From Zonotrichia leucophrys gambelii (Eukaryota; Chordata; Aves; Passeriformes; Passerellidae): a DNA stretch of 64,000 bases. The position numbers and the translations under genes are program-made. The notes below the pieces were generated by a model that saw nothing but the letters and a program-made list of their open reading frames with translations, made no database searches and was not told the origin of the DNA. Each line of letters opens with the position of its first letter. The stretch's first letter is position 1. Shown here in pieces: positions 46,971 through 60,600 of this stretch. The stretch is from contig NC_088173.1 of assembly GCF_028769735.1 (NCBI RefSeq), positions 20,648,038-20,712,037 of the forward strand. Direction: 5' to 3'.

Positions 46971-49900
46971 ACTATGTGTATAAATTCTAGAAATTGGAGT
47001 AGGGTTTCTAATCAATAGAACAACCTCCCAATTGAAGAAATTTTGTATCAAGCCATATCTTACTGCATTAAAATAACGTCTAGGAGATTTCTGAAGAAGG
47101 TTCCATAAAGATAATAAGATGCCTGTCAGAGCAAGAAACTAAATTCATGGAGCATGGGTGCTACTTTCTGTAGTTGTTTTCCTAAAACAATGTTCAAAAA
47201 AAGTGAATGCACCAATATCATAAAAGTATATTTAACAGCAGGTGTGTGTCTCTCTCCATGGTGGTATGGAGAAAGGTTTTTCAAATAGAAGCAACCAGTT
47301 TCAACACCAGTTACAACAAAGTGAAAACAATTTGGATGTAGTGGCATTTTCCCTATGCAGGTGATTTCAACATGTAGAAATTTTAAATTGCTAAAAAAGC
47401 TAGAAAGGAATTTTCTTGGGTAAAAGTTCTGAAATAGATAGTTGAAAAGATAGTTGAAGAGTGTGGTGTGATAAATTATGAATACCCTTCTTTTACTCTA
47501 ATAATCTATTTAAAGAAGCTCTTCTTGATATATGACATTGGTCATTGTTACTTACACCTTTGCTGGGCTTTAAACTCCCTCTGTGATGTCTGCCAGCCTT
47601 TGGAGTAGAAATTTTTGAAGGTTTCAGCAAGGTTATAGAGCTGAACTGGCAGGCAGAAGATAACTGTCAAATGCTTTTGCAAACTCACAGACTCTGATGC
47701 TTCGGTATAGGGGCCTTGAAATAAAATAGATTGATTCTTGTCCAAGGAATGATTTTCTCCCCTTCCTCAGAAGATTTATTTGCTTGTGGAAAATAGTAGA
47801 CCTCAAAAACACCTGTTCTTGTGCTTGGAAGACTTAGACATTATTGGCTGAAGCTTCTGTAACATTTAATGGCTGGACCAAAAGAGGATTACTCTGAAAT
47901 CACAAATGTGAGTCATTCAGGCTGTGGGAGATGAGGGTGTGAGCAGCCAAACTGACACTGCCTGCTGCCCAGGAGCTCTGGGAGAGAAAGCTGCTTGGAA
48001 GTAAAAGTCCTGAGGAAACAAAACAATGAGGAGAAAATGATATGGAAGGGAACAAACCCAAAGAGATGAATGCTTGAAGCCTGAGAAGTCAGGTTGTACA
48101 ATGAGGAGGTGATATTCAGAGTCTAGGCTAGAAAAGTGATGTGCTAAGAAATAAAATAAGAAATGATCTGGTAGAATGTGAGTCAGATGATACTAATAAG
48201 AGAGGATGACAAGGAGCTAGTTCAGAAGAACACCACTTCCTCTGTGATTTGAGATGTGAAGGCAGACAGGCAGGTGTGCCCAGCTGAAGCCAGGCTGAGG
48301 TGCTAGTGTGACAGCAGTGTAGACAAAATGTCCATTTGATTTGAGTTCTTGATCACATTTGATCAGTTCTTCTTCAGGGGTAGTAACACCTTGGCACTGT
48401 TCCCTACTTTGGCTATTACAGCAGACCCCATTTACTCTGCAGTTTCTTTGGTGTATGTATGTATTACAGCTGCATATAACACGTTTTTCCATACTTTTCT
48501 GTCCTCTTTTCGTAGAACCATTGCTCAGAATTCTGATGTGCTGGGGATAAATCAGGGATGTATGACATTTTTATCTGTAGAGCTCTAACCTGCATGCTGA
48601 ATGCACAACGGGGGAAAGTGTTTTTTGTAGTTAGGCATCTAAATGTTACCCTGGAGATATGGCTTACATGGCTAATGGCGTCTTTACCCACACCTGTTTG
48701 AAGCTGGAGCTAGTTTTTTATAAGATTTTATTTCTTTTTATTAATATTTTCTTTTTTCTAGATTTTATTTATTTATTTGAATATGTATATTTTTGTGCTG
48801 TCATTCTCTCCTTTTCTGCCCAATCTGGAAATCAGGAGCTAATCTGTAGAAGAATTGGATGATTGCTTCTGAAGCCATAGGCCTTTTAGTGCTTGCTTGC
48901 TGTGGAGACTGTACCAGCTTTACCTGCTGGTGTCTGGAGATATTTCTGAGCCAGGTGTCCTGTCTATGTTTAGTAGCATTCAGTATTATTCAGGAAATAA
49001 TGCTATGTTACAATAAGTACCTTTTGGTTTAGCAGGTTCAAAAGAGAATTCTGCTCTCACCTGTAATAATTTAGCCCCAGACCTATCTTCCTACTTAGAT
49101 ATTGCTGGGGAGTAGTGCAAAGCTTACTCCAGCTCCCTTTCTGCTTCACTCTGTTCTGTTGTGCTCTGTGCAGGACTGCAGCTGTATGAGTGCTGCTGTT
49201 ATTCCCTTGGAGCAGTCATTCCAGAGCTGGAAGTTTGTCCATGCTTTGCTGCTGTGTTGGCTGTGCAGTTCCATCGTGGTGCTTCCTGCTTTACAGTGGC
49301 TGCAGTTCCTTGTGCAAGCGTTGCAATTCTTGCTGCATTGATTCCAATGTGCAGAGAGAGCACAGGTGCTTTACTGGAAACGGGAAAACAAAAAACATTT
49401 TTTTTTTTTCTCTCCAGATATTGCTTTTCCATTTCACCTTTAGTTAAATAAGAATTGAAGCCTGTTTTGGAACTCTAAATTACAGCTTTTTGCCCCACCA
49501 TCTCTACAATAATACTGTTGAAGTGTAGAAAACTTTGTTACTGCAAGGCCACTCTTCTGTGCTGACAACCTTGTAAGAATTGTGACAGGCCGTGTTGCTT
49601 TTTATGCTAATAATAGGATAGTTTCTCTGTTTCATGAAGGAACAAATAAAATAAGAGACATTTGAGAATATTATTATTAAAATTCTGAGGGGAAGGTTTC
49701 CTTTCTCGATGCTAAAAAAAAATAAAAATGGGAATAGAAATGCTGTTCAAAGTGTAATTAATATCCTGTGTGTTATTTGCATCTTGGGATGATTTAAATC
49801 ACTTGCCAAGGGGCGAATGCCAGGAATTAAAACAGATGATGGCTTGCAAAATTGACAGAGAGAGTAGGCAACTTCTGGTAGTGTTTAAGTGGTAGTATTC

Positions 49901-52900
49901 TGGGAGAGCAGCAGTGAACCTGAGAGGATCCCTCAGCTTCACAGAAATTCAAATGGAGTGACTGTTGACATCTCAACAGCTAAAAGTTGCTCATGGTTAA
50001 GACCTTTTATCTTTATTGCTTTGCAACACAAAGAGGTTAATAATTTTTTGTGATGACAAAGGATGTTATAGAAATAAATTAATTTATGGTAAGGTGTTGT
50101 GGAAAAGCATATCCTGGACTTTCTTAAGCTACTTGTAAAGTAATTTAAGGGAAATTTTTGAAAATAATTGAGTAAGATTATAGGAAAGAGAATATAGGGG
50201 TAATGTGAGCTTATTTGCCTAGGCTATGAGATGAAACAAGATGTATCTTCCCTAATCAGACGCATTTAATTTAGAATTCATGTTCTTTTTTTCCCTTTGA
50301 TATTGCCAACCCCTCTTCCCCATCCCAACTGCAATTATTCACATCTCATGCATCTTTTTTCTCCCCTTGGTAGGATGATTTCTGCAGTGTGTGTTGCATA
50401 AAATAGTGTTAAGCGATGCTTATTATAAGCCAGGAAGCTTAATGAAATATTTACATGAACACTTAACTAACAGACATAACTTTTAAGATTTAAGGGACCA
50501 CCTGCTCAGCAACTGAAATAGAGCAGTGCTGTTTTCAAAACCAGTTAGTTATTCATGGCCAAGGAAGCATCCTGGGTAGAGCTCCCAGAAAGCTGTTTTC
50601 TCATCCCATTAATTCTTCTAAGACTTAAAAACCCTCAACCAAACAACAAACAATCCTCAGAAAATCTTGATGAATCATAAGGCTTGCAGAGAAAAAAAAA
50701 GAATGCAGATAGGGAGGAGAAGAAAGTGGAAGAGAAACTGGTGAAGAAACACAGTTTAGAGTTTTAACATCCAAGAATGCATTCTCTTAACAAGGTCAAT
50801 GTTTCAGATCTCTGCCTTGTTGTAATGCCTCGCTAGTTTAACACATTGCCCTCCTCCCTGTGTTCAGAGCTGTCTGTACTCAGCCTTAAGTCCAGAATGC
50901 TCTGTTGCTGTAAGCATGACTTAATTGTTGGTTCATTTTCACAAGCCTGATTAGAGGAAGCACAGCTAGTGCTAGTTCTGGAGCAGTTTGGGTGTACTTG
51001 TCTGTGCAGATGTCTTTTGTGTAATGGAGAGGCATGTGCTAAACTGAAGTAAACCTCAGCCATTGCTGTGATCAGAAATATCACTGGTTTAACTGCTGGA
51101 ATTTTTTCTCCCAGCTGTAGAAATCTAGGAGTAGACAGGCATATCAAAATATTTGTGACTATATCTATTCCAGCAAGGACTTTATCTGACTGAAAAATAT
51201 GCATCTTTCAAGTATAAAATCAGATAGCAATTAAATGCAACATTTTGCCTTGCAGGGGTGAGGGTTCCTTGTCAAACACAGTTGCTACACTTCCATTTTT
51301 GCATTTTAAATGGTTATCAAGTTTGTTCAGTCTGTGACAGGGGCATAGCCTATCCTCTGTGCTTCTGTCTAGAATGAGATGAGATACATGGAGTTAGAAG
51401 TCAATGCTGTCTCCACAGCCTTCCCACAACACATACCTATTCCTTTGTAAGTTCACCTGCTCAGACAGACAGCCAGTGAGAAGACTTCAGAGGAGCCTCA
51501 AAATCTGAATAGTCATATGAGTTGAATGAATCCAAAGAATTAAATATGCAGATATACACCCTTGACAAATCTACAGTTAAGCAGTAGGTGTGGGATTACA
51601 AACAAACCTACAAATTATCTTTACTTGTACTACCCGTTTTGGTTGTGAAATGAACATTTTTTTTTTCCCCTGGCAAAATGAAAGTAGTTGTTCTCAACTA
51701 GACCTGGGAGGGTTGGTCTTTCTCATAGGCAGGAAACGTAAAATAACTTCATGGTAGATAATATTTTTTTAATGCTGAATCAGCAAAGAACATGTTTTCA
51801 ATTTTTTTCAGTTAGGTGACAGTTATGCCTTCTGTCATACAGCTCCTTGTAAAGTACCACATATAACAGAAATTATAGGATGGTAGGTAACAAATGGGGC
51901 AAAGGTGTCATACTCCACAGGAGCTTACAAGTCTCAGTCAGTGCTATAACTGGTTGTACTTTCTCTTGGTAGGGAAATGTAGCATCCTCACCAGACTAAC
52001 ACCTGCCTCGGCTTTGAGTCTGGAATAAACAGGCACAAGCACCTCAGGACATGATTTGAATGTTTCCTGTCTTGAACTTTGCAATGCTAGAAAGTGAATA
52101 TTCCGCCACAGCTCCCATTATTACAATGTTAAGCAGGATTTGGTTTTGACAGTGTTAAAGTAGAGCTCAAGTGACTGATTATTTTTGGCATAATTTTCAG
52201 ACTGTTAGAAATGAAGCCATTTTCTCTGGCTTTCAGTCTACGTTTTAAGCTGAAGCTTTGTGTTTTGTCCTGTGACAAATGTTATAAGGGTTGCAGAACT
52301 GCCAGGTGCTGCAAATACTTGAAACTGACAGAGGCCATTTCAGGGTGCAAAACATGACAATTGTGAGCATCTCTGCCTGGAAATATTGCGTGATTCCCAT
52401 TAGGAAATGTTCTATAACAAAAGGAATGCCTTGAATAGTTTTATGTTTAGGTTGGAAATTTTTTGATTGACACCATACCTTGTAAAGGAAGTAAATGGTT
52501 AAGTTAAAACTTTTTTGAAAGGCCTAATTAGAAGTGGTCTAATCTGCTTTCTGCACATCAACATTTATTTTTTTATGAGAGGCTTTTGGAATCAATTTGA
52601 TATTCATTGAGACTTACCTACTTGTGCCTTTATTTTCTCTTTCATATTTCTCCAATTACTTTGGCTTGGAAAACATCTTCCTTCATAGTAAGTCCTCTTT
52701 CCCAATTTTGTTAGTTATGTACTGTATAGTAGAGAATTGTATTTGTTGAGAACTTGAGTTCTCAGTGGAAAGCATTAAGCCTCTTAGCTGTTGGGAGTAT
52801 GTGCAGTTGATAAACAGTTGTTGCACAGATGCCAAAACCATTTTCTTTACTGAAGAGGATTCAGTACCTGCATATCTGTCTTGGTATTGTGGAAAGTTCT

Positions 52901-55541
52901 GAGCACATGGTGTGCTCTCTGGTCCATAGCTAAAATCAAGACAGAGGAGACAAATGCTATAAAGGCAGGAGTAAAAGTATTATGAAGAAAAATTTTCCTT
53001 TATGAAGAAAAATGTAAGCTGTTATGCATAAAGATTCTGTATGTTGGTATTTAATTGTCCTTTGGAACCTTCCCATATGGTACATTGTCATTATGAAAGA
53101 CTAAAACCTATGATTTACTGGATAATGAGGATGTCTTTGCTGATGGACATTTAAAAAACAGAATTTAAACAAACCTGTACAGGACACCTCCAAGAATCAC
53201 ATCATGTACCTGAGAGTGTTGTCCAGATGCTTTTGATAGTCATCAGCTTTTGGCTTCTTTGCTGTGATTGCCAGGAACAACAATTGTGTCTGTTCGTGAT
53301 GACTTGGCTTAACTTTGTTAATCTTTTCAGGAGAGCTGTAATAGAAATATTAGGATTGGTATGAACGAAGTAGAAATCATGTTTTTAACCACCAGAAACA
53401 GCAAAGGGTTAAAAAAAAGGCCTGTGATAATGAAGATCAGCTCTTCAAGAATGCAGCTCAGGGTACACCATTGCCAGGAGTAAGACTGAGAAGTGCTTAT
53501 GTCAAGAGCAGGATGCCTGCTGTCTGAAAGAGCTGATAAGAGTGAAAACTTATTATGTGTGCTAATACTTGTCCTGCCTGCCCAAAAAATTAAGGAAAAC
53601 AGCCTGGCTTAAGGTTTATGGAGACTGAGATAAGCAAGGCTTTGGTGTGGAGGACCACCCCACAATGGCTCCTGGAAGCTATGTAGGTCTGTAGTTTATT
53701 GTTTGCATTTGAGAAGGAACCTAGAAGAAACTCCAGCAGAAGAAAGGCAGTCCTCCAATAGTGAGGACTTGGTAGTTGGTGTCTCTTGTCCTTTTTGTCA
53801 CAAGCAGGTGATCCTGGCAAGACCACTTGGACAGATGTGTCACTTGTGTGTAAGTGAGTTTGGGATTGGGAATGAATGAAATTTCTGGAAGGATGAGCAT
53901 GAGTGGGATATTTTCGAGATCTGATGTAGACTTTTATAAAATCTGATGTTGATTTTTGCTGCAGTAACTTCCCCTATTACCAGTTTCATGCTGACATGAA
54001 ACCACTGTCCAGTTATATAGACTGGATCAGCCTTCAATTTCATTGTCAACGTGAGAACTGTTAGTAGTGTTAGAAGGTGTCAAAGGAAGGAACATCTTGA
54101 ACTAATTTACAGTTTAGAAAAATCTTCCATATCACCAGAGTGCTAAAATTTAAACCATAAATGAAGATTGGGTCAGAGGGGAAGGAAAAAGACTGGGTAG
54201 TGTTTATTACTGAAATTCACATATTACTTAGACAACTTCTTTTTAATACATATATTTTTATTTTTTCACGTACATATATCTCAACATTATCAATAATAGT
54301 AAGTTAATAAAAATTAATTTTAATACAAGCATTTTTGAATGGGTGTACAGGATCTTTAAAGGTACCAGCATCTTTTGATGTCGTTAAGAAACCTGGGCAG
54401 TGCAGGAGGCAGTTTGACCTTTTTTATCCTTGGCTATTTCAGCACTGATGTGTGGCATTATCACTGTTGGGTTCCCTTTTTTCTTAAAAGGTGTGTTATC
54501 ACTGCTGTTACCTTCAGGGGAGATAATAAGTGGAAAATGCAGAGAACAAATAGGAGGCAGCAAGAAGAAACTATTTTTATAGAGTTCAGGCAGTTATGTC
54601 AGGTACAAGTTTGGTAAGCAAGAGGTATTTTGCAAGAGCCAGAAGATTATCTATGTGGTATGTGCTGTAATTTTGGGAACTGCCTTTTCAGGCTGAGAAA
54701 TGTAGGCATCACGATAAACATTTGTAGTTCAGTGCTTGAGCACATGTTACATTCGGTGTGTGTCGGAGTGAGCGCAGCACACCAGTGGGAAACACTGCAC
54801 AGGGGACAGACAGCTTCACTTCCTAGCAGTTCTGTTTGGGTTGTTTGTGGGATGTAGTGCAGTTTACATGTTCTGTTTGGATCTTTTTTAATGTTCAGTA
54901 GACTGTAATATGGTACTTTTTCTGCCTGGAACCATGTTGCTTTCCAGGGCCTTGTCTGTAGTGTAATTAACTCTTGAGAGTGAAGGTGGGGAGGGAAATT
55001 CTTGGATGTGCTACTTGGTAAGAGCTATGCACACTTGTAGGGAGAGCAGAAGGAGAAACAGCAAAGTACCTGATTGCTTCCATGTGTCCCTACTGTTTTG
55101 CTAGGGAAGAACAATACTATTAAAACAAACCTCCAAACTTCCCTTATCTTGTTCTCTTGGAAGTCTTTAAAGTAATGATGGCATTTTGTTTTTTTGGAAA
55201 AAAAAATCATCATTAATTAAACTTCATGGATAATGGTACTGGGTTTCTCAGTGTTTTTTAAAGATGTCTTTTCCTACATGTTGATGTAGCAAACCTGTGG
55301 CTTGCTCTGTCTGCCTGTTTTGAAGTTGCACAACTAGAGTCCATGCAGTAATTTCACTATAATAATACATTTTTGGATTTAATTGGCATAGAGATGGTTT
55401 GGATTTCTTAATTTCTAAGGGGGAGTGCAACTGAATCAATGAGCTGGGAGTAGCAAGAGAATAATGCCTTATTTCATGCTGGCAGAAGGGAAACTCTTGT
55501 CTTTAATTTGCCTGTTGAAAGAAGTGGTGTGTTAGAAGCCT

Positions 55542-55554
55542 TGACCTTTGACTT
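55542..55554 (-). promoter_or_regulatory. DR1-type nuclear-receptor word
   Basis: The plus strand tgacctttgactt is, on the minus strand, a direct repeat of an AGTCA-like and an AGGTCA half-site spaced by one base. HNF4- and RXR-type receptors use this arrangement. It is a single motif, so chance is quite possible. Confidence 0.3.
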
Positions 55555-56156
55555 GAACCTAGAACTAAAGTCTGTGTAATGACAAAGCTGTCAGAAATGA
55601 AAGGTTATACAAAATGTGATGAATTTTTTAACTCCTCAAGAACATGTACTCCAATTCCCTACTGATTTGCCTAGCCAAAGCAGCATTACTGTCACTGTTC
55701 ACTGAACACCATTATACTTTTACTCATCTCCATGCAAATTTAAAAATCTAAGCAGAATATGGAAACAGTCCAGCCTAAACAAATAGTATATTTGATTCCT
55801 TAGGAAATATGTCAGTTTGGGTCAAAAATGTTATCAGCCTGAATCAATTGAGTAATAGTTGACCTTGGCTGTATGATTTTACTTCCTGTTTCTTAGCAAC
55901 AGGAAACTTTTCTGCAGGATGGTTGTTTAATATCCTAATCTGTTTTAGAAGCTTTTATACCTAAAGAGGAACAGATGGTCTAAGGAAATGTTATTTGTTG
56001 CAATCAAGATAGGGAATATCTATGGGGTTTTTTTTTCTCATTTTATTGTCCTGCACTTATAATTATATAGTATTTCTTTGTTGGTTTCAAAAAACCTTCT
56101 TTTAGGATCAAAGAATAAAGGAGTCTTCAGATCCTACAGGTTTCTCTTTTTTTTTG

Positions 56157-56184
56157 ATGCATGATGCAGGAAAGCATCATGCAT
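56157..56184. repeat. 11-bp inverted repeat (hairpin)
   Basis: 'atgcatgatgc' (56157-56167) pairs with 'gcatcatgcat' (56174-56184) around a six-base loop. T-rich sequence before and A-rich sequence after could extend the pairing past one mismatch. Confidence 0.85.
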
Positions 56185-57023
56185 AAAAATGTTTGCTCTT
56201 ACATCTGTACGTTTCTAATACAAAGTGAGAAAATTCCTATAATTGTGTTCCTGTAAGTGTTGAATTGTACTTGAATGAATGAAGAAAGCACTATCTACAA
56301 TGAGATTTTGTTCACTGGCACTTGCCTACTCTCCCACTCTTAAAATCTATCATGTGAATTGGCTTCCTTTCTCCTTTTTGATAGACTCCAAAGGTTCTTT
56401 ATACTTCTGTGTAAAGAGTCTTTTTTAAAAGGTTACTTCTATATGACTTAGTGTTCACATAAATATAATGAATCTGTAGCTTTCAAGCACTCTGTTGGGG
56501 CTATTAAGGGCCTGATGAAGAAATAATCTGGTTGGTTTTTCTATGGTGTCAAATTTCTTACTTCCAAAGAAGCAGGTTGAATGCTTGTAGGAGATTGGAC
56601 AATCTAAATATTTTCTACATTAATTTGGAATTAGTATAGAACCTTGATTATGAAGCCTTTATTACAGCCACCTGTAAAGGATCGGTAACAAGACCTTTCC
56701 TCTTCTAATTCTTTCCCAAAGTGCTGTGTAGTTCTTTTCCTTCCTTGTTCTAGAAGATCTCATGCAAATAAAAGTGCCTTTCCTACATTGCTTAGTTGCT
56801 GTCTTAAAAATCATCCTGTAATGATGCTCATAAATACCTGACAATGAAGGTGTCTGATTTTCTGTGATTTTGGTTCTCATTGAGACATTTTTGACATGCA
56901 AATTCCAGTTAGAAGGGAGAGAGCTTTTAGCTTCAAAGTGGCATATGAGGTTCTCCCATCATGAAAACCCTTGCCATCTTTTGCCCCTGTTGTGATATTT
57001 GTGTTTTTGTCATAGTTGTCATC

Positions 57024-57205
57024 CAGATCACTGGGAAGGGGCATGGCCAAGACACTGTGTTATTTGATACCATCCTACATTGTGGTGAGGGGTGGGGAAA
57101 GGGAAGGAACGGCATGGATTGTGGTTGGGAGCAAGTGTGGTGGGTCAGTGGTTGAGGTGGGGTTCTGCCATGTCAGGTCAGGTTTTGGTGACATGTTTGC
57201 ATGTG
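57024..57205 (+). mobile_element. LTR fragment, family C, plus orientation
   Basis: It contains 'ggggcatggccaagacactg', then 'ggggaaagggaagg', 'ttgggagcaagtgtgg' and 'caggttttggtgacat'. The same blocks occur in reverse complement at about 57400-57580, so this is a second, diverged copy of the U3 part of that LTR. It stops before the TATA region. Confidence 0.7.
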
Positions 57206-57214
57206 ACCAGAGGC

Positions 57215-57600
57215 TCACCTGACTGGCAGCTAAAATCTTTTGGGCCATCTCGCAGCTCTAGAGTTGGAGTTGAGAATTGAAGACACAAAAAGGTAAAGAT
57301 TATGGGTTGAAATACGAACAATTTACTGAAAATAACAAGATAGGAAAATAAAAAGCAGCAGCAACAATACAATTAGCAAAAATGTACAAAGAGAGGGAGA
57401 TTTATATACAGAAATGCTCACCAAAGCCTGACAGGATGTGCTCTATCCACAGCCAGTGGCACCACACACTGTGCTTGCTCCCAGCTGGAAACTTTTCTTC
57501 CCTTTCCCTCTCCCCTCGCCATAACATAAGATGGCATTGAACGGCACAGTGTCTTGGCCATGCCCCCTCCCACTGATTTGGGCTGCCACTAGGACCCTGG
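57215..57600 (-). mobile_element. LTR fragment, family C, minus orientation
   Basis: Read on the minus strand it has a U3-like region, a TATATAAA box (plus coordinates about 57402-57410), a CAGTAAATTG polyadenylation-like signal near 57320-57330, and a downstream region ending near 57215. This is the order of an LTR. No retroviral coding frame adjoins it. The family is unnamed here, and an ERV origin is inferred from the layout. Confidence 0.68.
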
Positions 57601-60600
57601 TGTGCTTCCTTATTTTAAGAGTTAGCCTAGAGATACTTCTGCTTGCACCTTTTCCTTATTGCAAGAGAAAGTGATGTCATCTTTGTTTAGTTCCACTTAA
57701 GTAAAGTTTTTCTGTCTGCTCACATTTTCACATGAAGTATTTAGAAATGAAACTGAAGTGTGGAACTTAACTGCCTCTTTTTCACCTTCAGAGAGTAGCT
57801 CTTCCATTTTGTTGTGCCTCTTTTACTGGTATTTTAAATTGGTTGGGCTGAAATCTGGGGGTTTATGTTTTGACACATTGACCCCGCCATCCACTCCCTT
57901 ACTCCCAGATTTGACATAAAAACTAATTTGAGGACTAAAACAGGCTTGCTCTCTAAAAACATCAAAACTCTTTGCTTAGGAATGTTTTGTGCATCCCAGT
58001 GAATCCTTCCCAGTAGTGAGTCTGTTCTAAGTCATACATCTGGAGGGCACATGCTCAGTCCAGAGAAGAAAGAGGTGTGTTTTGAAAAATGATTGATGGC
58101 TGTGGGGAGTCTCCCAAAAAAAGCACGAAAGAAGGCAAGACAAGGTGAAAGTTGGAAATATTTTGTCTTCAATTTTTTCTTCTTTCTGTCATATTTCCCA
58201 TTATCTTTCAAAAAGAATGATACAAAAAGAGAGCATGACTTTTAATATGTAGCTAATCTAATGTTAAAAATAAGTTATGGTCCTTGAAATCTTTTATGGA
58301 AAATGACCCTGTGTAGCTGCCTGAATAAGTGAAATGCCTATTACATTATCTTGCTTTTCTGTGGTTTTGGCTTTCTGAGAGTTTGCTCATTAGTGAGAGA
58401 AAAGGTAGTGAATCTCTAGACTCTATTATTATATCTGACTTATGCAGGAATTTCAGCCCTTCATCAACAAATGGTTGGTATATTCTGGTCTTTGTACAAC
58501 TAGGAAGATCAGTCTAGGAAGGAAGAACTCTTCAATCTTAATGGAGTATTGTCACAAAGCACACATGTGAAATGGAAAGCACAGAAAAAGTAAAACTTAA
58601 AGGGTTCTTTTTAGGAAAAAGGTGTCCCCTATCTTTTTTTTCCAGGAAAAAAGCATCCCCTGTTGCTTTTCCCCCCTCAGTTAAAGCTGTTTATGAATGC
58701 TTTATTGTGTACTATTTAAGCACATCTGGATAGTAGAAGTGGCAGAGAATGACTGCTCATCTATGATGTTCATTAATAGACCTCCATATTGTTTAACCAA
58801 ATTTCAATAGTTGTGAAGGAGTTAAGGGTTTTGAGATATTCAAGTCACATATTAGTTGAGAATTTAATTTGATCTCTGTGAGCATTGGTAGAACCACCTA
58901 CTAATGAAATAAAATCATAATTGTCTCTTTCAAAAATGATTTGTTGCTGAGACAGGTGTGGTACGGTTTGGGTTTGTTTTTTTTTCCTAAGTTTTAAGTA
59001 AGGCAGCACATTTGAGCTGTTTTGAAAGACTTGACAAAAGGTGTGAGTGAACTCAAGTTCTGAGCTATGTAGGAGGACAAAGTCAAGTCACTAAACCTGT
59101 CCAACACAGATTACTACTTACTCTTGCATCCATCTCTACTTGTGTGTCTTTTTCTGAGGCACAAGTCTTTCGTTGGCACGAGGTCTCCATTTCACTGTGA
59201 CAAGTGATGTGCAGGCTCTCACCTGTTGGTTCACTGAATTTTAGTTCCTACTTTTCCTTTCCTGTTTCACCTTTTCCTGGTCTTGCTGGGTCAATAAAAA
59301 AAAAAACCAACCAGAAAAGCCCATCAACAAGCAAACAAAAAAACCCTAAAAAACCCCACAACCCCCACCCCTTAAACAGAACACAACCCAACCAAGTACA
59401 GCTCCCTGTAACAAAAGAAAATAAACCTTAAGAGCTTATTAGAAGTTTTGCTCTTTGGCATTATGACAAATTCAAAATTAAGAGAGAGCTATTGCATTAT
59501 GTTTATATCAATGCATAAAAAAAAAACCAGATCAAAATGCTAAAGTACGGGAGAACGTGGATTGCTATCACAATCTAGAGTACACTAGTATCTAGAGCAC
59601 AGTATTTTTCTTTTCATGCATTATATTTCTCTTTAAACATGTTAATTCCTAAGGTGACCCATTTTTAGATTTCATAGTCAGGAATATAACCTACTCCCAC
59701 TGCCCTCTATAAAAATAGCCTGATGGTGTCACAGTTGACTTTTTAATTTGAAAAGCTGAATACCATATGTAATCCATTGTAATGTAACTCATTTGTCACA
59801 TCCACTCTGACTAACATACCTTGGCATCTGTTAATGGGGTCCTGGTAGATATCATCGTTAATGGAATTTAGGATTCTTAATTCATGTTTCATTTTTCTGT
59901 ATCAAGCAGACAAAGCTTAGGTTGGTTTTGTCCAGAAGAGCAAATCTAATAATAGCAATATCAACAATAATGAAAAAAGGGCCCACTTTATTGATGCAGG
60001 TAAATTTCTTTTTCTGAATTTGTATTTCTGTCTTAAAAGCCACATGTGGCAATGTGAATCTGCAAGCATTTGATTTTCTGCAGATGTCTGTGAGCAAGGC
60101 TGTCAGGTATTGATAAGCAGCATTTTCCTGCTGTAAAATTAGATCATAATGTTGGTAGCATATGGTGGTCTGTTGGAAAGAAGTTTTATGATCCAAGAGC
60201 CCCCAAAAGCCTGTCTGGAGAATTTTTTAAATTAAGTAAATGTACCTGGGTTGTCCATTGCTGCCTCTACTTTCAAACCTTCTGCAGCACACAAATGTGA
60301 ACGCAGCATGTCTGTCAAACTCTGTAAAATAAACATGCTTGTTAAAGTTTTTTTTAGTTTTCACACATCCTATTCTAGGTCTGAGAAAACAGTCTGAGGC
60401 ATTTGTAGCAGCTCATTAGGCTTTTCAGAACCAATGAGACACTGTACACCCTTGTTTTCACCCCTGCATGAGATAAAATAGGTTGTTGGCTATAAATAAC
60501 TAACAGGGGAAAAGAGTCTCCACAATTCTCCCAATCTGAACCAAAAAAAACCCCAACCCCCTTAATCTTAACCATCAAACCTTGTGATTTATCTTAATGG

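Larger units (their letters stand above)
46991..57023. other. Noncoding sequence, probably intronic
   Basis: Ten kilobases without a recognisable exon, RNA gene or mobile element. Small items: a motif-rich patch near 49745-49860 with an ATTTGCAT octamer and 'gatgatttaaatcac', a repeated 'tatgaagaaaaat' at 52981-52993 and 53001-53013, a nuclear-receptor-like word at 55542-55554, and a hairpin at 56157-56184. The interval 49100-49380 is CTG- and TGC-rich and gives overlapping frames on both strands. The 123-codon minus frame at 50833-51204 has no recognised domain. Confidence 0.45.

Noticed and set aside
46921..46990. Possible microRNA precursor
   Set aside because: The core stem is only 20 bp with a four-base loop and no lower stem continuing it, which is too short and too perfect for a normal precursor.
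50833..51204. 123-codon minus-strand open frame
   Set aside because: No recognisable domain, promoter or splice context. It is compatible with chance in about 64 kb.
59340..59360. Telomere-like word aaaccctaaa
   Set aside because: A single occurrence inside A/C-rich low-complexity DNA. There is no TTAGGG or CCCTAA array.
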